Source: Odontesthes bonariensis (lineage: Eukaryota > Chordata > Actinopteri > Atheriniformes > Atherinopsidae). Taken from it: 64,000 bases of DNA. Each line of letters begins with the position of its first letter. The first letter of the stretch is position 1. Of this stretch, positions 51,121 through 63,373 are shown piece after piece. A program made the position numbers and the translations under genes. The stretch lies in the NCBI RefSeq assembly GCF_027942865.1, contig NC_134510.1, positions 33,788,663 to 33,852,662 of the forward strand. The letters run 5' to 3'. The notes under the pieces are model-generated. The model saw only the letters and a program-made list of their open reading frames with translations, was not told the DNA's origin and did not search any database.

Positions 51121-53540
51121 TGTTGACAAGCAAAGACAGTTATTTCTCCCACAGTTTCTAAATGTCAGCAGTGAAGATCCAAAATATTTTCACATGGCTT
51201 CATCCTCCAAAGGCGAAGAGTCGGTTTAAAAATACAGAAACCGGCTCATTAACATCCTTTGTAAAAGGAGGAAATTGTTATACAACCTAGGTGCAAAACT
51301 ATCAAAAAATGGCTTCTAAAGAAGAGTCAGAAATCAGCTGCACATTCAATCTGAGGCCAGAAATGCTTTATCGACTTGAAATGTGTAGATCCCACTCTGA
51401 TTTGTTTTTGCAGTATGAAAACCACACACATCATGCACCCTTGCAGGCTCTATTGAGGTGGGAAAGTGTTTGAATTAACTTGTTTGACCATAAGTAATTA
51501 AATCAAATCTACAGAAAATCGATAATATCATTACAATTTGATTATATTCTCACACATCTATTGTTATCAATGCAAAGATGTTGAATGCATGACAAAGTTT
51601 AGGAATCTGCCATGAAGGAAAACAACTATTAGGAGCCAGGAAGAAAAGCCCACCAATCACGACAACCCCTACTGTAACCATGGTTACTTGGTTGAATGGC
51701 ATGACAGCCGTGGGGCGTGGCTTTTAAAGAAGAGCTGAAGCAAAGCAGAGAGGGAGGAAAAGGGACCTGTGAATTGTATTTATTCAAATTTGACAAAGTT
51801 CTGCATTTCATATACGCGCTAACTGTAAAGTGAAGTTGATTCTTTAGCTTTTGTTAGCATTTAAATTTTAAATCAAAACACAAGTTTCGACAAAAACTAC
51901 AAATTCTTTGGCAACTGGCTCAGCAGCATTAGGCCAGTGAGGTGTGGCGTGGTCATATTTAAGATGGTAACACCTCAGACTGACCCTAACGTAATCATGT
52001 CTGTCCGCTTGTTACAGACTTTACTAATTAGCTTCGCTTACAAAAAGGAGAACACCTGTCCTGTCTCTGTGAAATGATGATAAACTCTTTCTGGCAGCGC
52101 TCAAGCTCACTAAGAAAAACACAATTAGAAAATGTGTGAGTGAAGAAGCCACACATCCCATCTCGGGCTAAATATATGACTACGAAATGTCTTGGAATTT
52201 GGGAATCTTGGAGAAGTTGCCACAGTTCATCTGTGGTTTTTCTTCTGTCTCTTTATGTGATCCCAGACTGACAGCATGCTGTTGAAATGCTGGCTCTGCG
52301 GGGGCTTTATGATCTGTTTGGAAGACGTTTTGTCCCTACTGTGGCTGAAAATAATTCCTTGTGACTCTGGGTGTTTTGGATCTGCGCTCTGCTGCGAAAT
52401 GAATGCCTCTTTGCAAAATAAACATCCAGTGAATATATTGGTTTTGTACCATCATTACTGCATAAATACCAGCCTTGATTATAACAGGATAAACTCAGGA
52501 AGCAACATTAGTGCCCGAGACACAATCTGTCAACCGCTGTTTGTCCTCTGTTGAGAACTTTTCCAAACTGTGTCACCACAATGACCCCGACCTGCTGGCT
52601 TGGTTCCAGGTGTTGTGCATAGCTATTGTCCTCCTCCGGTTGCCCTCGCCACACCTCTCATTACTGCATACGGGCGCTTCCTGATCATGCACACACTCCT
52701 GCCGTCCTGCCTGTCAATATGCTCTTACACATTCACCTTTCACTTCCTATGAGGGTCGGGGGAAACAAGTTCCTGCTGCTGAGTTTCAGCGTGCAGAGAA
52801 AGAGAGGCACCTCTCAGTTTTCTCTTTCTTTGCTTAGCGAAAACACAAAAGCTGGCGCCTATCATATTTACCTTTCAGCATTCATTTAAGCCGGTCTCAT
52901 AAGAAGCTCAGAGGGGGCATCAAAGAGTAAATAGTCCTCCGAGAAGAAGCAGCCATGTTGTCCTTTATTTTCTCTCGGAAGTGGACTGAATGAACCTGCG
53001 GTGTCTCTGTTTGAGGAAGAACAAAAGAGATCGGAAACAATAACAGAGGCTGAGTGTGAAGTTTAATGACAGACTGCTCACCTGCTGAGTGGAGTCAAGA
53101 TGAAATAATTATTGAAGAGTTTGGTAAGTTTTAAGCTTTAAGAGTCTGGTACTTGTGTATATTCCTATTCCAAAGGGAATCATCAGACAGCTAAGAAGTG
53201 ACTGTTGAGATTTGAAAACTGATTTTTCCTTCTATCTGAACATTCACGGCAATAATGCAACTCACACCCATCGTACTACATGGGCCACCGAATGCTAAGA
53301 TGCACATACTGCTGTCACATGATCATGGAAACAAAGGGGAATCTGGATTTTGATTTCATTCTGAAACTGTTAGCTCTCTAAAGGGATCCAATTTAACTTC
53401 TTCTCTCGTGAAAGATTTTCAGATTCTGACACTCAGTTTTCAGTCTGTTTCAGGTCAAGCTTTAAGCGGGCTTTTGAAACATGAAGCATTTTGTGTGCAT
53501 AAACACATCTGGCTAGCTTACATTTGTTGTATAGTAGCCT
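51121..53540. other. Intergenic DNA upstream of lrrc72
   Basis: No coding exon recognised. ORFs up to 92 aa (52276-52554) have no family signature or splice context. Confidence 0.5.
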
Positions 53541-54670
53541 ACTGTGCAAAGGTCTCGAGAAAGTGTGTTTTTTTTGTTTGTTAAGCCACTTAATACTGGC
53601 CTATGAATCATTTAAGGATTAAAAAAAGACACCCAACGAAAAGTATTGTGTCTACATATAACAGATGAAACTCGTCTTAAAACCCATTTTTATTCCCTGG
53701 CTTTTAACCCAGCATGAGACTCTGTTTCTGTTGTTGTTTTGTTTTAATATTGTTATTGTTTATTGTTGTTTTTACATTGTTCTTATGTTTTATGCCTTAT
53801 ATTTCGTGTTGTTACTCATGTACAGCACTTTGTTTCAGCCACGGCTGTTTTAAAGGGCTTTATAAATAAAGTTGAGTTGAGATGAGAAAGAGCCTGTTTT
53901 AAATTGTATCTTTAGGGCTCTCTGTCACAAACACACATCATTTGTTCCCATTCATTTGGATGAATCTGCAACTTGTCAAAGATAGCCCAGTTTGACGGAC
54001 ATAAAACAGTATTCTTTCACCAACAATATGACTCCCTAAGAGCTATTGGCTTACAACTTGGCATATCTCAGGGTGGTGTGCAGCATGTCTTTAAAAAGTT
54101 TGAGGAAACTGGACGAGTGGAGGACAAAAGAAGTGTCGAACCTAAAAAACAGATCAACAGACCTGATACAGGACCTGAGAGATGCATCTGTGGCCCAAGC
54201 CTCATCAGAAACGGTCTCCATGGAAGGGTGGCTGTCAAGAAGCCGTTCTTAAGGAAGGGAAACAGGGAGAAAAGGCTGAGGTGTGCCAAAGGACACAAGA
54301 AGTGGGCTGAAAATCAGTGGCAGCAGGTCTGATGGAGGGATGAATCCTCCCCAGAGCCCGGAGCTCAACATTACTGAAGCAGTGTGGGATCATGTTGGCA
54401 GAGAACGGAACAAAAGGCAGCCGACACCCAAAGAAGAGCTTTGGGATGTCCTTCAAGAAGCCTGGAGAACTATTCCTGAAGACTCCTTAAAGAAAGGACA
54501 GAAAGCTCGTCTGAGAGGGTTCAGGCTGTGCTGGAGAATAAAGGAGCTCAGAGCAGATGTTCACTTTAGAGCTTTAAAACAAACTCTGTTTTTGCCTTAT
54601 AGACTGTGTGCATGTTTCAGTAAATCCTTACACCTACTTTCCATTTTCCTGGCAATATATAAACAAATTA
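53541..54670 (+). mobile_element. Tc1/mariner element, internally deleted (copy 2)
   Basis: The left end TACTGTGCAAAGGTCT matches the complement of the right end of copy 1. The + strand carries FHQQYDSLRAIGLQLGIS and KFEETGRVEDKRS (helix-turn-helix region), then GLHGRVAVKKPFLRKGNRE. After the same deletion junction near 54350 comes PQSPELNITEAVWDHV. The second catalytic Asp is missing. A LINE tail is inserted at about 53665-53885. The right terminal repeat is diverged or lost. Confidence 0.87.
53665..53885 (+). repeat. LINE 3' tail nested in the Tc1 copy
   Basis: Starts ATGAAACTCGTCTTAAAACC, contains TGTACAGCACTTTG, and ends TTTATAAATAAAGTTGAG with a GTTGAG tandem. It interrupts Tc1 sequence that is otherwise alignable with copy 1. 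Confidence 0.7.
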
Positions 54671-54719
54671 AAAGAACGTATTTGGAATTTTTCTTTCTGA
54701 CAGTTTGATTGTTGAATGA

Positions 54720-55110
54720 TGGGAAAAAATATCATAATGAACCTTTCTGTCCTTTTTCTTTTCCATCTTCATTTTCATCTTTCATCGTGTTTTCCCTTCT
54801 TTTTCTCACACTGTTTAATCTTTTCTTCTTTTCATTTCTGTTCTGCTTTCTTTTCCACAATCCTCACTGTCTTATCTCATTTAAATCATCCTATCTATCT
54901 CCCTTTCTCCCTTATACCCTTCTTAATGTCCTTTTTTTAGTTTTTGTTCTTTCCTTCAATTTTTACCATCATTCTACCCAATTTCCTTACTTTTTTTTTT
55001 ATCTTTCCTATCTGTGCCATCCTTCCTGTTATCTTTCCTTACCTTTATTGATTTGGTTATGTCCTATTTCTTTTCAATGCACACCGTACTTTCCAACTTT
55101 CAGATTTTGG
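54720..55110. repeat. Pyrimidine-rich (TC) tract
   Basis: About 390 bases almost purely T and C on the + strand, directly after the Tc1 copy. It resembles the tract at 4636-5165 in composition. The 166-aa ORF through it is low complexity and not a gene. Confidence 0.75.
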
Positions 55111-56021
55111 ATGTCAACCCTGTTTTGTATCAGAATAAATCTGAGCATGATTCAAACAATAACCTTTCATGAAGGACAAAAAAAACAAAGCATTTGTGTG
55201 ATTAATTGATGCAAATTGGCAAATTATCTCACATGCTGTATCATCTTTCATCCTCATGAGCAACAATTAGTGTCTGCACTTTTCATATCAGTAAGACAAG
55301 CCAGGAATGAGTGTTCCCCACAAAAGTAATTATATCTCTCTTTGTTTAGTACACCCCACTCACAAAGACTCCAGTTAGTCTGGGCACTCGCTCCTTCAGA
55401 CGTGTAACTGACAGGGAACGAGAGGATGGCAAAGGCAGACAGCAAATTACTCTCAGGCAGTGTCACCTTTCACTCGTGAATTAAACATGCACTCAAGAGA
55501 GACAAGTTACAGCGAAGAGAAAATGACAAACTAAGCAGAAAGTAAAACATTTTGCTGTTTTAAGCTGTCAGCTGTGTAGATGTTGTTGTGATTAATTCTC
55601 TTTCACTGCTGAAGATGAGCGCTGTGGACTCAAACTGTATTTGTAATCATTTCTGTTTGGTCTGACAGAAGAAGTCAGACATTTCACAATTTCTTTCTGT
55701 TCGTTTCAGCCTTGCTGGACTATATAAAGTCCATGAGCAAGACTTCATAGTCTTTGTATTGGATTGTACGCTGGATGTTTTTCAGAAAGTTTCGGATGGA
55801 TGATGTCGATTTGTGCTCCTCGGATGGTAACCTTTACTTTTCACATTTAATAACTTTAATGTTTCAGTTATCCTGGACTGTCTCCGTGAAGTTCACATTT
55901 TTCAGGTGTAATGTGTTTCTGATTTATGATGTGAACTGTGAACTATGAGGCTGTTTTTAAGTACTTTTTAAAATCTTTGTACAACGAATTATAAAACAAA
56001 GCAACACCTGTTCACTTAAAG
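55111..56021. other. Intergenic DNA without recognised features
   Basis: AT-rich sequence with no gene or repeat that I recognise. Confidence 0.5.
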
Positions 56022-56218
56022 TGGGAGCAGCTGAGCTCGGGAAGTAGAGTGGTCATCCTTCAGCTGGAAGGTTGCTAGTTCAATCCCCACCTTTCCAAGC
56101 CTACATGTTGAGCTATCCTTAGATAAGATACTCAACCCCACATTGTTCCCAGTGACTGTTCTTTAATTGTAAGTTGCTTTGGATAAAAGTATCTGATAAA
56201 TAAATGGATAATGAGGTA
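56022..56218 (+). repeat. tRNA-derived SINE-like element
   Basis: The head reads like a diverged tRNA, with a B-box-like AGTTCAATCCCC near 56080. The tail GCTTTGGATAAAAGTATCTG then AATAAATGG is shared with fish LINE/SINE ends. Confidence 0.65.
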
Positions 56219-56778
56219 AAAGTTCCAGTGTTTAGCATTTAGCAGGATCTGTCAGAAGAAATACAGTAAAATAATGAAAATGGTGCTTTTGTCTGAGTGA
56301 AATCACATGAAAATAAGGACTGTTGTGTTTCCCTAATTTTGGAACTAGCAGTTTATAGCTACAGACCATTGTTGTCCTCCCACAGATTCCTCCTCATCGC
56401 AGTCCGCCATGTTGCACTTCTTTGTTTCTTCAGTAGCCCAGAATGGTAAAACCCAACACTTGCTCTTCAGAAGGGCTTTTATGTTATTTTATGCCAGTGT
56501 AGTTTAACCGACACCAAACCCGATCTCATGGCAGAACATGTAATGGCTACGTTGGTCAGCAGCGCTTCATGAAAAAGGCCCAAAATTCAAACAGTGACTC
56601 AGATTCTCATACTCTGTTCCCAACAGAGACACTGTGTGATGATTTTGATGCTCGACGTCACATTACCATGTAGACATTCAACATGTGAAGATATACATGT
56701 GCGATATTGCTGATTTGGTCATGAGCTCTCCAATAAAAACACCAAACAGGCCTGTTTATACCCTTAAATACAGCCATT

Positions 56779-57072
56779 TTCGGGGCAGCTGTGGTTCAGG
56801 AGGAAGAGCGGTCGTCTGATCAGAAGAGTCTCTGGACCACATGTCAAAGTGTCGTTGGGCAAGACACCGAACCCCACGTTAACCACGTTGCCAACCGATG
56901 GTCCATCAGTGTATGAATGTGTGTGATAGAGAAAAAGCTCTGTGTAGCCTGTAATACTGCATAGACTAAGGTTACGTAAGACATGCTGCACGAGTGTGTG
57001 TGTGGTAAAAAAAAGCGTTTTGAGTGGTCATCCACACCAGAAAAGCACTATTAAAGTACAACCCATTTACAA
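56779..57072 (+). repeat. SINE-like teleost repeat
   Basis: Starts GGGGCAGCTGTGGTTCAGGA. It contains TTGGGCAAGACACCGAACCC, then GAAAAAGCTCTGTG and TTTTGAGTGGTCA, and ends AAAGTACAACCCATTTAC. The order of these words matches an abundant fish SINE-type repeat. The flanking segments 56676-56778 and 57079-57190 are similar to each other. Confidence 0.75.
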
Positions 57073-57190
57073 TTTACCATTCAACATCTCGCGACATGGA
57101 GACATGTTTGACCCTGCTGATTTGGTCACGAATCCTCCAGCCAAAACAACCAAATGGGTCATTTGTTCATACTGGTAAATACGACCGTTA

Positions 57191-59233
57191 ATGGCATCCT
57201 CTAAACTATCAGCCCGCTAAAAAAAAAAAAGTAAAATACAGCTCATACAGCGTTTCCACATTGGAGCAGATGTTACCCTCAAGTGTTTCCTTTAAACCAC
57301 AAAGTCCAAATAGGACGCAAAGCACTTTCAAGTTGGACATCTGTACATGACAAGTTATTTTTTACTTCTGGGATGCACGACAACACTTTACAAAAACAGT
57401 TTTGTCACTTCCTGGCTGGGTTGAAGCAATAGCACCACTCGCTTAGGGGTAAAAATCAATACTGCCTGTTGATTAAAAAAGAAAGAAAAAAAGAAGATTA
57501 GGACTAAACATGCCACGGCACCGTTTGAGCATGCAGTCGTTTTGTGGAGGAGAGCAGTCTCTTATTAAGAGCCCCATTTAAAAGCTACCCCACACAATGT
57601 TTTCAGGAGTCCTTTCACTTCTTTACTTTCCCTTCACTCGTGAATGGTTTGGTTAAGATAAGAGTTAACACATGGCTGGGGTTAGAATTAATATACATGT
57701 TACAAAAAACATACCTAAGGTTCGAACAATATGCAGAGCTGGGGCTTGAATATTTCACTATTCATACGTCACTGTTCTAAAGGCGATTTAAAAAATGATA
57801 ACCACTGAAATAAAAGAAAATGACACGTTGACATTTTTCTTTATTTTAGATATATAGCAAATGAGACCAGGCTCAGACTTGACGGGCAGGGAAACTGCCC
57901 CATTTCACTACATACATACAGTTAAATTAACACCCAACAGTTATAAAGCTCACACGGGATGTGTGTTTGTGTCCAAATATTTAAACATTTTGACGGTTTT
58001 GTGCATTCTTGTGCTCTCTAATTTATATTTACAGTGTACGTGAGATTTATACATGTTTTACAACTTATATCATGCTGCTGGAAGCAGACTGAGACTAATG
58101 ACTTTTTCATTACTGTTTAATGACCAGAGAGGTTGTTAAATAGCATTTGAGTCTGATTCTTGTGAAAACATTTTTTTTCAATGACACACAGTTATTTTAG
58201 AGAAAATATTTCTATACAAACGATTAACATGAGGCCATGTAATGGCCTAAATACTGTAAAAACAATAAGCTAAAGAGGCCAGACGGGTCTCTGCGTTTCA
58301 TGACATCTTGAAAACTCATGCGATCCGGGAACAGCAGGAGTCAGTAAAAGCGCCTGTTTATTTCAGCATCACAACAGTATCCAGAGCTGAAGAACATTTC
58401 ACTGAACTATTTCACCAGTGTAAAGCAGAGGAGAGCTGGATCACATTTTGGATTTCACAGCTGCATAAAAATCTGATTTGAAACAGTCTGGGCAGCTGGT
58501 GTTTCTCATATAAGTTCTATATCCTGATTTTTACAGGTAATTTTTACTATTTTTTTTCTTCTTGGCTCAGAAAACCTTATCCTATAAAGCTGTTTTCTGT
58601 GAGCAAAACAATTTGTCATGTTTTTTGTTTCGACTGTTACTGCTCATGTCAGACCTTGGGACTGCTGCGTTCTGGTAAACCAATCCAGATATCTTTGCTT
58701 ATTAAAACAGCCTACTGTATTAAATCTAATTCAGATGTAACGTCTGCATTCTTTTATTATTGTCATCATGAAAATAACAACCCGCTTCTGTTTCCAGGCA
58801 CTCTTTAGGCAACATATTCTCCTCAAAGCAAAGCTGATTAGATCAAATTGTTCATTCTTAATTAACCTGAAGTGAACCATAATCCCATTTCTGTGAAGGA
58901 ATCTCGAAAAACGTTTTAGTTGCTTTTGTCTGATACAAATGTGAGAAATCCAAGGAAGGACTTTTATTCTTAAATATAATTTTTTCGTGGCAATATCGGT
59001 ACATTCTAAATGGATTTAAAACAAGTGAATCGTGTCTTCATCATCCTCGTGAAAAATTTGAGTCTTAATCAGCATCAGGGATGAATTCAAGCTCTCCAAA
59101 ATTAAAACAAAACAAACAAACAAAAAAAATGGGTGGGGTAGTCGTACCCGCGTGCACTTATGGGCGACCAACCAGACCCTCCCGAAGGAGACGCACCTGA
59201 GTAGCTGCCAAAGCGAGAGGCGGGCCTGGTTGA
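57191..59233. other. Intergenic DNA upstream of sostdc1
   Basis: No gene seen. AT-rich, with no clear repeat. It probably holds distal regulatory sequence of sostdc1. Confidence 0.45.
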
Positions 59234-59239
59234 TATAAA
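59234..59239 (+). promoter_or_regulatory. sostdc1: TATA box of sostdc1
   Basis: TATAAA in a GC-richer context, 91 bases before the ATG. Transcription would start near 59264, leaving a short 5'UTR of about 65 bases. It is the clearest core promoter in the window. Confidence 0.65.
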
Positions 59240-59329
59240 TCCGCTCTCCTCACATGGAGCAGCTCATCCAGCATCGGGACACTTGCCTCCTGTTGTATCC
59301 CTGCTTCTCCATCATACCCACCACCAGCC

Positions 59330-61465
59330 ATGCGCCTCAACACGCGCGAGTCGTGCCATTCCCTCTTCTTGTTCTGCATCCTCCTGAGGAGTTGCCAAGC
59401 CTTTAAGAACGACGCCACGGAGCAGCTGTTCTCTCACGTGAGCGAGCCGGTGCAGGAGGTTCAGAGCAACGTGTCCCTGAATCGCGCGCGGAGCGGCGGG
59501 AGAGGAGCGGGCAACGCGGCTCAGGACAGAGGCGGTGAGTGGGGGGAGGAGGTGGATGCTCCGCTGCTTTAGGTTTCACGTGGACATTTAATATCGTTTC
59601 GATATTTTTATGCTTATTCCTCCATTTATTTATTATTATTGATTATGATCATTTTTGGTTGTTTTTCCATTCATTTACTATTTTTAACAATCCTATAATG
59701 AATTATCTTAACCCACAAACAACCTTTTTTCTGTTCATGGAGTTGAATGAACACAACTAACTTCCCAAAGCTCCACAATTGTCCTTTTTTTTATTTTACA
59801 AATTGATAAAGTTATGGTTTCAACACCAGAGAGAAGTTTTTGTTCTCTGCATCTTTCATGTCTCAAAGACTCAAAAATGGGACCTTTTCAGTCAGGACTT
59901 TATCTCATCATCACCATCCCATCATTGTTTACATCAGTGATCTTTTAGCTCACTTGCCAAAAGTGTATGGGATTGAACAGCATAATCAATATCCTACAGG
60001 CATTCAGGGAATTTGGAATAATTAGGGAAAATGTGGTGTCTTTTCATCCAAACTGTTTGCTGAGGGGAGGTTTACTGTCTTAGCCTTTGAAAATCCATTG
60101 CAACACCTAAAACAGCATCAGCAGTTGCAGAAAAGGACAGCAAAGCTGTAAGTTAAATATTTCTTAGACCTAGAGTTACTTTAGGGATATTATATTTAAA
60201 GAAAGTTGTTGTAGTTTACACTTTCCACTGAGATCATAGAATTTTGGGAAGAGACTTTTCCTCCATCCGTCACCAGAGTGAGCTGTAGCAACTCTCACCA
60301 CAAACCTGGCTCGCTGTATTTAAGCAGCCGATGTTTTCTCCGTATGATTGTGTCTCTGAGCTCTCCCAGTAGCGGACTGTGATGGATGGGAGGGGGGGTG
60401 GGGTGGAGTAGCAAGGGACAGGAAGATGGAACCTCTCCCCTCGTCATTCATCCAGCGCTGTCACTGTGTTGTATGGAGCTGTGTGAATGGAGGTGGGCTT
60501 GGGTTACAGTCACAGAGAAGATAGCAGGGGGACAGGATTTGTAGCCTGCAGGAGAAAGAGCTGCCCGGACACAAATAATCCCCTTGCTAATCCTTGCTTC
60601 TCTGACTTTTTAAAAAAGAAAGAGTTTTCTTGGTCACAATGGTATAATTCCTTTTAGAAGAAGAAAGGTCAAAGTGCTTTTGTGCTGCTTTCTTTGTGTT
60701 CCTGTGAGTTACCAGAGGCCGCAAGGAGCTTATGATCCACAGTGGGTGTGAATGTTCTGTATAATCATTCAGTTATCCAACATTATCTTTACATTTCAGA
60801 TTGAAATTATTGTATAAATACATATGTTTTTAACCAAAAATATATGTATTTCAACTTCTTAAGCATGATTTTCTGTTTACATGTTTCATCAAAGATAGCT
60901 GGCATATTAATGAAAAAATCTGATCGACTTGATAATGATTTAGAATTGTTTCCCATAGCTTTGCTGCTCAGCTGTCGACGCTATTGTCTTGCTAATCTTT
61001 CACATCTGTCTGTCCACAGAACGGAGCCAAATCGGATGCAGAGAGCTGAGGTCCACTAAGTACATCTCTGACGGCCACTGCACCAGCATTAACCCCATCA
61101 AGGAGCTGGTGTGTGCAGGCGAGTGTCTCCCGGCTCAGATGCTTGAAAACTGGATCGGTGGGGCCCAAGGCAGGAAGTTCTGGGCTCGCCGGAGCGGTAA
61201 CCACGACTGGCGGTGCGTCAACGACAAGACCCGAACTCAGCGCATCCAGCTGCAATGCCAGGATGGCAGCACAAGAACATACAAAATCACGGTGGTCACC
61301 TCCTGCAAGTGCAAGAGGTACTCGAGGCAGCACAACGAGTCAGGTCACAAGTTTGAGGAGCCTGTTCTGTTGCCGCCACAGCTCTTGCACAAACACAAAT
61401 CCAAGAGCAAGAGGAGGTTGGGCAAGAGCCGGCTTGGTGAGAACCGGCATGAGACTGAACCCTGA
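59330..61465 (+). CDS. sostdc1: Sclerostin domain-containing protein 1 (ectodin/Wise)
   Basis: Secreted antagonist of BMPs and modulator of Wnt signalling through LRP5/6. Two coding exons, 59330-59534 and 61020-61465, join G|AA in phase to give 216 residues (human 206). Residues 1-24 are a signal peptide with a hydrophobic FLFCILL core, cleaved before FKNDATEQLFSHV. A glycosylation site NVS lies in the variable linker. From residue 75 the cystine-knot domain reads CRELRSTKYISDGHCTS, ELVCAGECLPAQML, WRCVNDKTRTQRIQLQCQDG and CKCKRYSRQHNES. The basic tail (HKHKSKSKRR) favours heparin binding. The two-exon structure matches the SOST/SOSTDC1 family. Confidence 0.96.
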
Positions 61466-62054
61466 GAGCTGGGAGACAGACAGACTTGAAACCCTCAGGA
61501 GTTTTTCTCCCAGTGGCATCCAGAGGTTGCAGTTGTGGATTATCTCTCTGTGACTGGGACTTGATTTATGTGAAGCTGGTTCCTCACTATGACGAAGACT
61601 GCAATGGGCACACTAATGACTCCATTTTGGCATTTTTAAATCCATTTGGTTAAAAGTAATGTGAACAGGACTGAGGTGTACAGTCTGAAGTGCTCTCTGG
61701 AGCAGACAAACTATGACCTAGCTGTAGGGCTGTGCATGCGTTTCAATAATCTTTTTCAGTATACTGATGAGATCTGCAGCCAACTAGGCACCAACACCAG
61801 TACAAAACACCACATATCTTAAAAAACAAACAAAAAAATGTCCTGTGTAAATATTTGTACATATATTAAAGTTTACTGTTTTGAAATATGGCCGTGTGTA
61901 TAAGATTTTACTATGTAAGATTTATGATGTATGATGTAATATATTTCCTTTGGCAACATACCTGATAAATTTTGCTCAAGTGGCCTTAGTCTTTGGGTGA
62001 AGTCCTGAAAAGCTTTGTCATTAATCATCCTTGTAATAACTTTGTATGAAATAA
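61466..62054 (+). other. sostdc1: sostdc1 3' untranslated region
   Basis: Non-coding sequence after the stop. An AATAAATAAAA cluster at about 62049 is the likely poly(A) signal; an ATTAAA near 61866 is an alternative. Confidence 0.6.
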
Positions 62055-63122
62055 ATAAAACTTTCTTTTTTATCCCGTGTTGTTCCCAGTGAAAAATGGA
62101 GGCTTAAAGACTCAGTCAACACTGGAGGTCTGACATTAAGACTTAAACCAGGCCAGAATACGGCTGTCCAGATGTCCGACACAATAACAAATTCATTCCA
62201 CCCTTTTTTTTCATTCAAATAGATTTCCACAAACATGATTTGCACAAATCTTTTATCAGCCGAGCTTGATAAAAGCGAAGCAATGTTAGAACAACAGTGT
62301 CACAAGTTGTTTACCTGTACATCTGTCTCAAGCAGCAGATTAGTTCATAAACTGCATCAAGTAGCTGTTAATTACTTCTTTTCAAAGTAGTTGAAAATGC
62401 CAAACACTAAAATGAAATCAAAACTTGAGGATAAGAGAAAGTTAAGAGCAAAACGTTTTTTCAAAATTGCATTAAAAAATACTCAAGAAGCCCCTTGATC
62501 ATTTATTTAACTAATTTAGTTTAAAGATAAAATATCACCTTAACTTTCAATGTTTCATTCGATTCTTATCCAACTGTCAGAGAGTCATCATAAAATTAGT
62601 TAAGAAAACTGATAGACACTGTCCACAAAACCTTTTTCCCACAAGAAAGGGAAGTTGTTAGTTGTATTTACTTATTTTGCAAATGAAAAACTATTTTTGT
62701 GGAATCAAAATAAGGACTAATATAATCACTTCCACAGGATCTTGTGGAGTATTTCCATTTTGCCCTATAATAAAAGACACGCTGCGTGCTTGGAAAACAG
62801 TAATAAAGCAGTTTACTTAAGGTTGCAGACTCACAAGTGCTCTACTAAAATTGGGTTGTTCTTAAAACGAATAAGGGAATTAAGGGAATTTAGGGAATTT
62901 TTGTTCAAATCCGGTCTCAGGGTGGTTTATTTTTAAAGCCGTAACCGGAAGTGCAGTGGCTACTCTGTTAGCTTCACAGCTGTGTTTCTCGTGAGTTATC
63001 CATCCACGTTGCTAACCGTACACGCACACACACACACAACACACACCGCCCAATAGCTAGGAATGAATAGTTTTAGGAAATTCCTACTTTGACATCCCCT
63101 ACACACCCCCATTCATGAGCTG
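62055..63122. other. Intergenic DNA and crppa upstream region
   Basis: No gene seen. AT-rich to about 62930, then GC content rises towards the crppa start, with a CA-rich run at 63020-63048. Confidence 0.5.
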
Positions 63123-63373
63123 ATGGAGGTCAGTCATACAAATGTGCAGAACGATGACATTGAACCGGAGAGGCCCGCTCATCCCGCGGTTTTCCCATCC
63201 GGCGAAGCCCGGAAGAGCGACCACCACCCGGCGGGACACTACGTGGACTTCCCGGTGTCGGTGGTTCTTCCTGCCGGCGGCACCGGAGAGAGAACCGGAC
63301 TGCAAACGCCAAAACAGTTCTGCTCGTTTCTGGGAAGACCGCTTATAAGCTACACTATCCAAGCTTTCGAGAG
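63123..63373 (+). CDS. crppa: CRPPA/ISPD CDP-ribitol pyrophosphorylase, first exon (partial)
   Basis: Cytosolic enzyme that makes CDP-ribitol from CTP and ribitol-5-phosphate, used by FKTN and FKRP to glycosylate alpha-dystroglycan. The exon runs from ATG 63123 to a donor at 63374 (GAG AG|gtagga); 83 codons plus two bases are visible and the rest lies beyond the window. After a variable leader, residues about 45-83 read [15 protein letters not shown] then [20 protein letters not shown]. This is the nucleotide-binding LPAGGxGxR signature and following PKQ of the IspD/cytidylyltransferase fold. Its position next to sostdc1 on the same strand matches other vertebrates. Confidence 0.93.

Noticed and set aside
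54709-55209. 166-aa Phe/Leu/Ser-rich ORF resembling a membrane protein
   Set aside because: It is translation of a T/C-only tract; the hydrophobicity follows from composition.
56022-56110. tRNA gene
   Set aside because: Only a B-box-like word and a loose A-box region remain, with no foldable cloverleaf. The tail marks it as a SINE.
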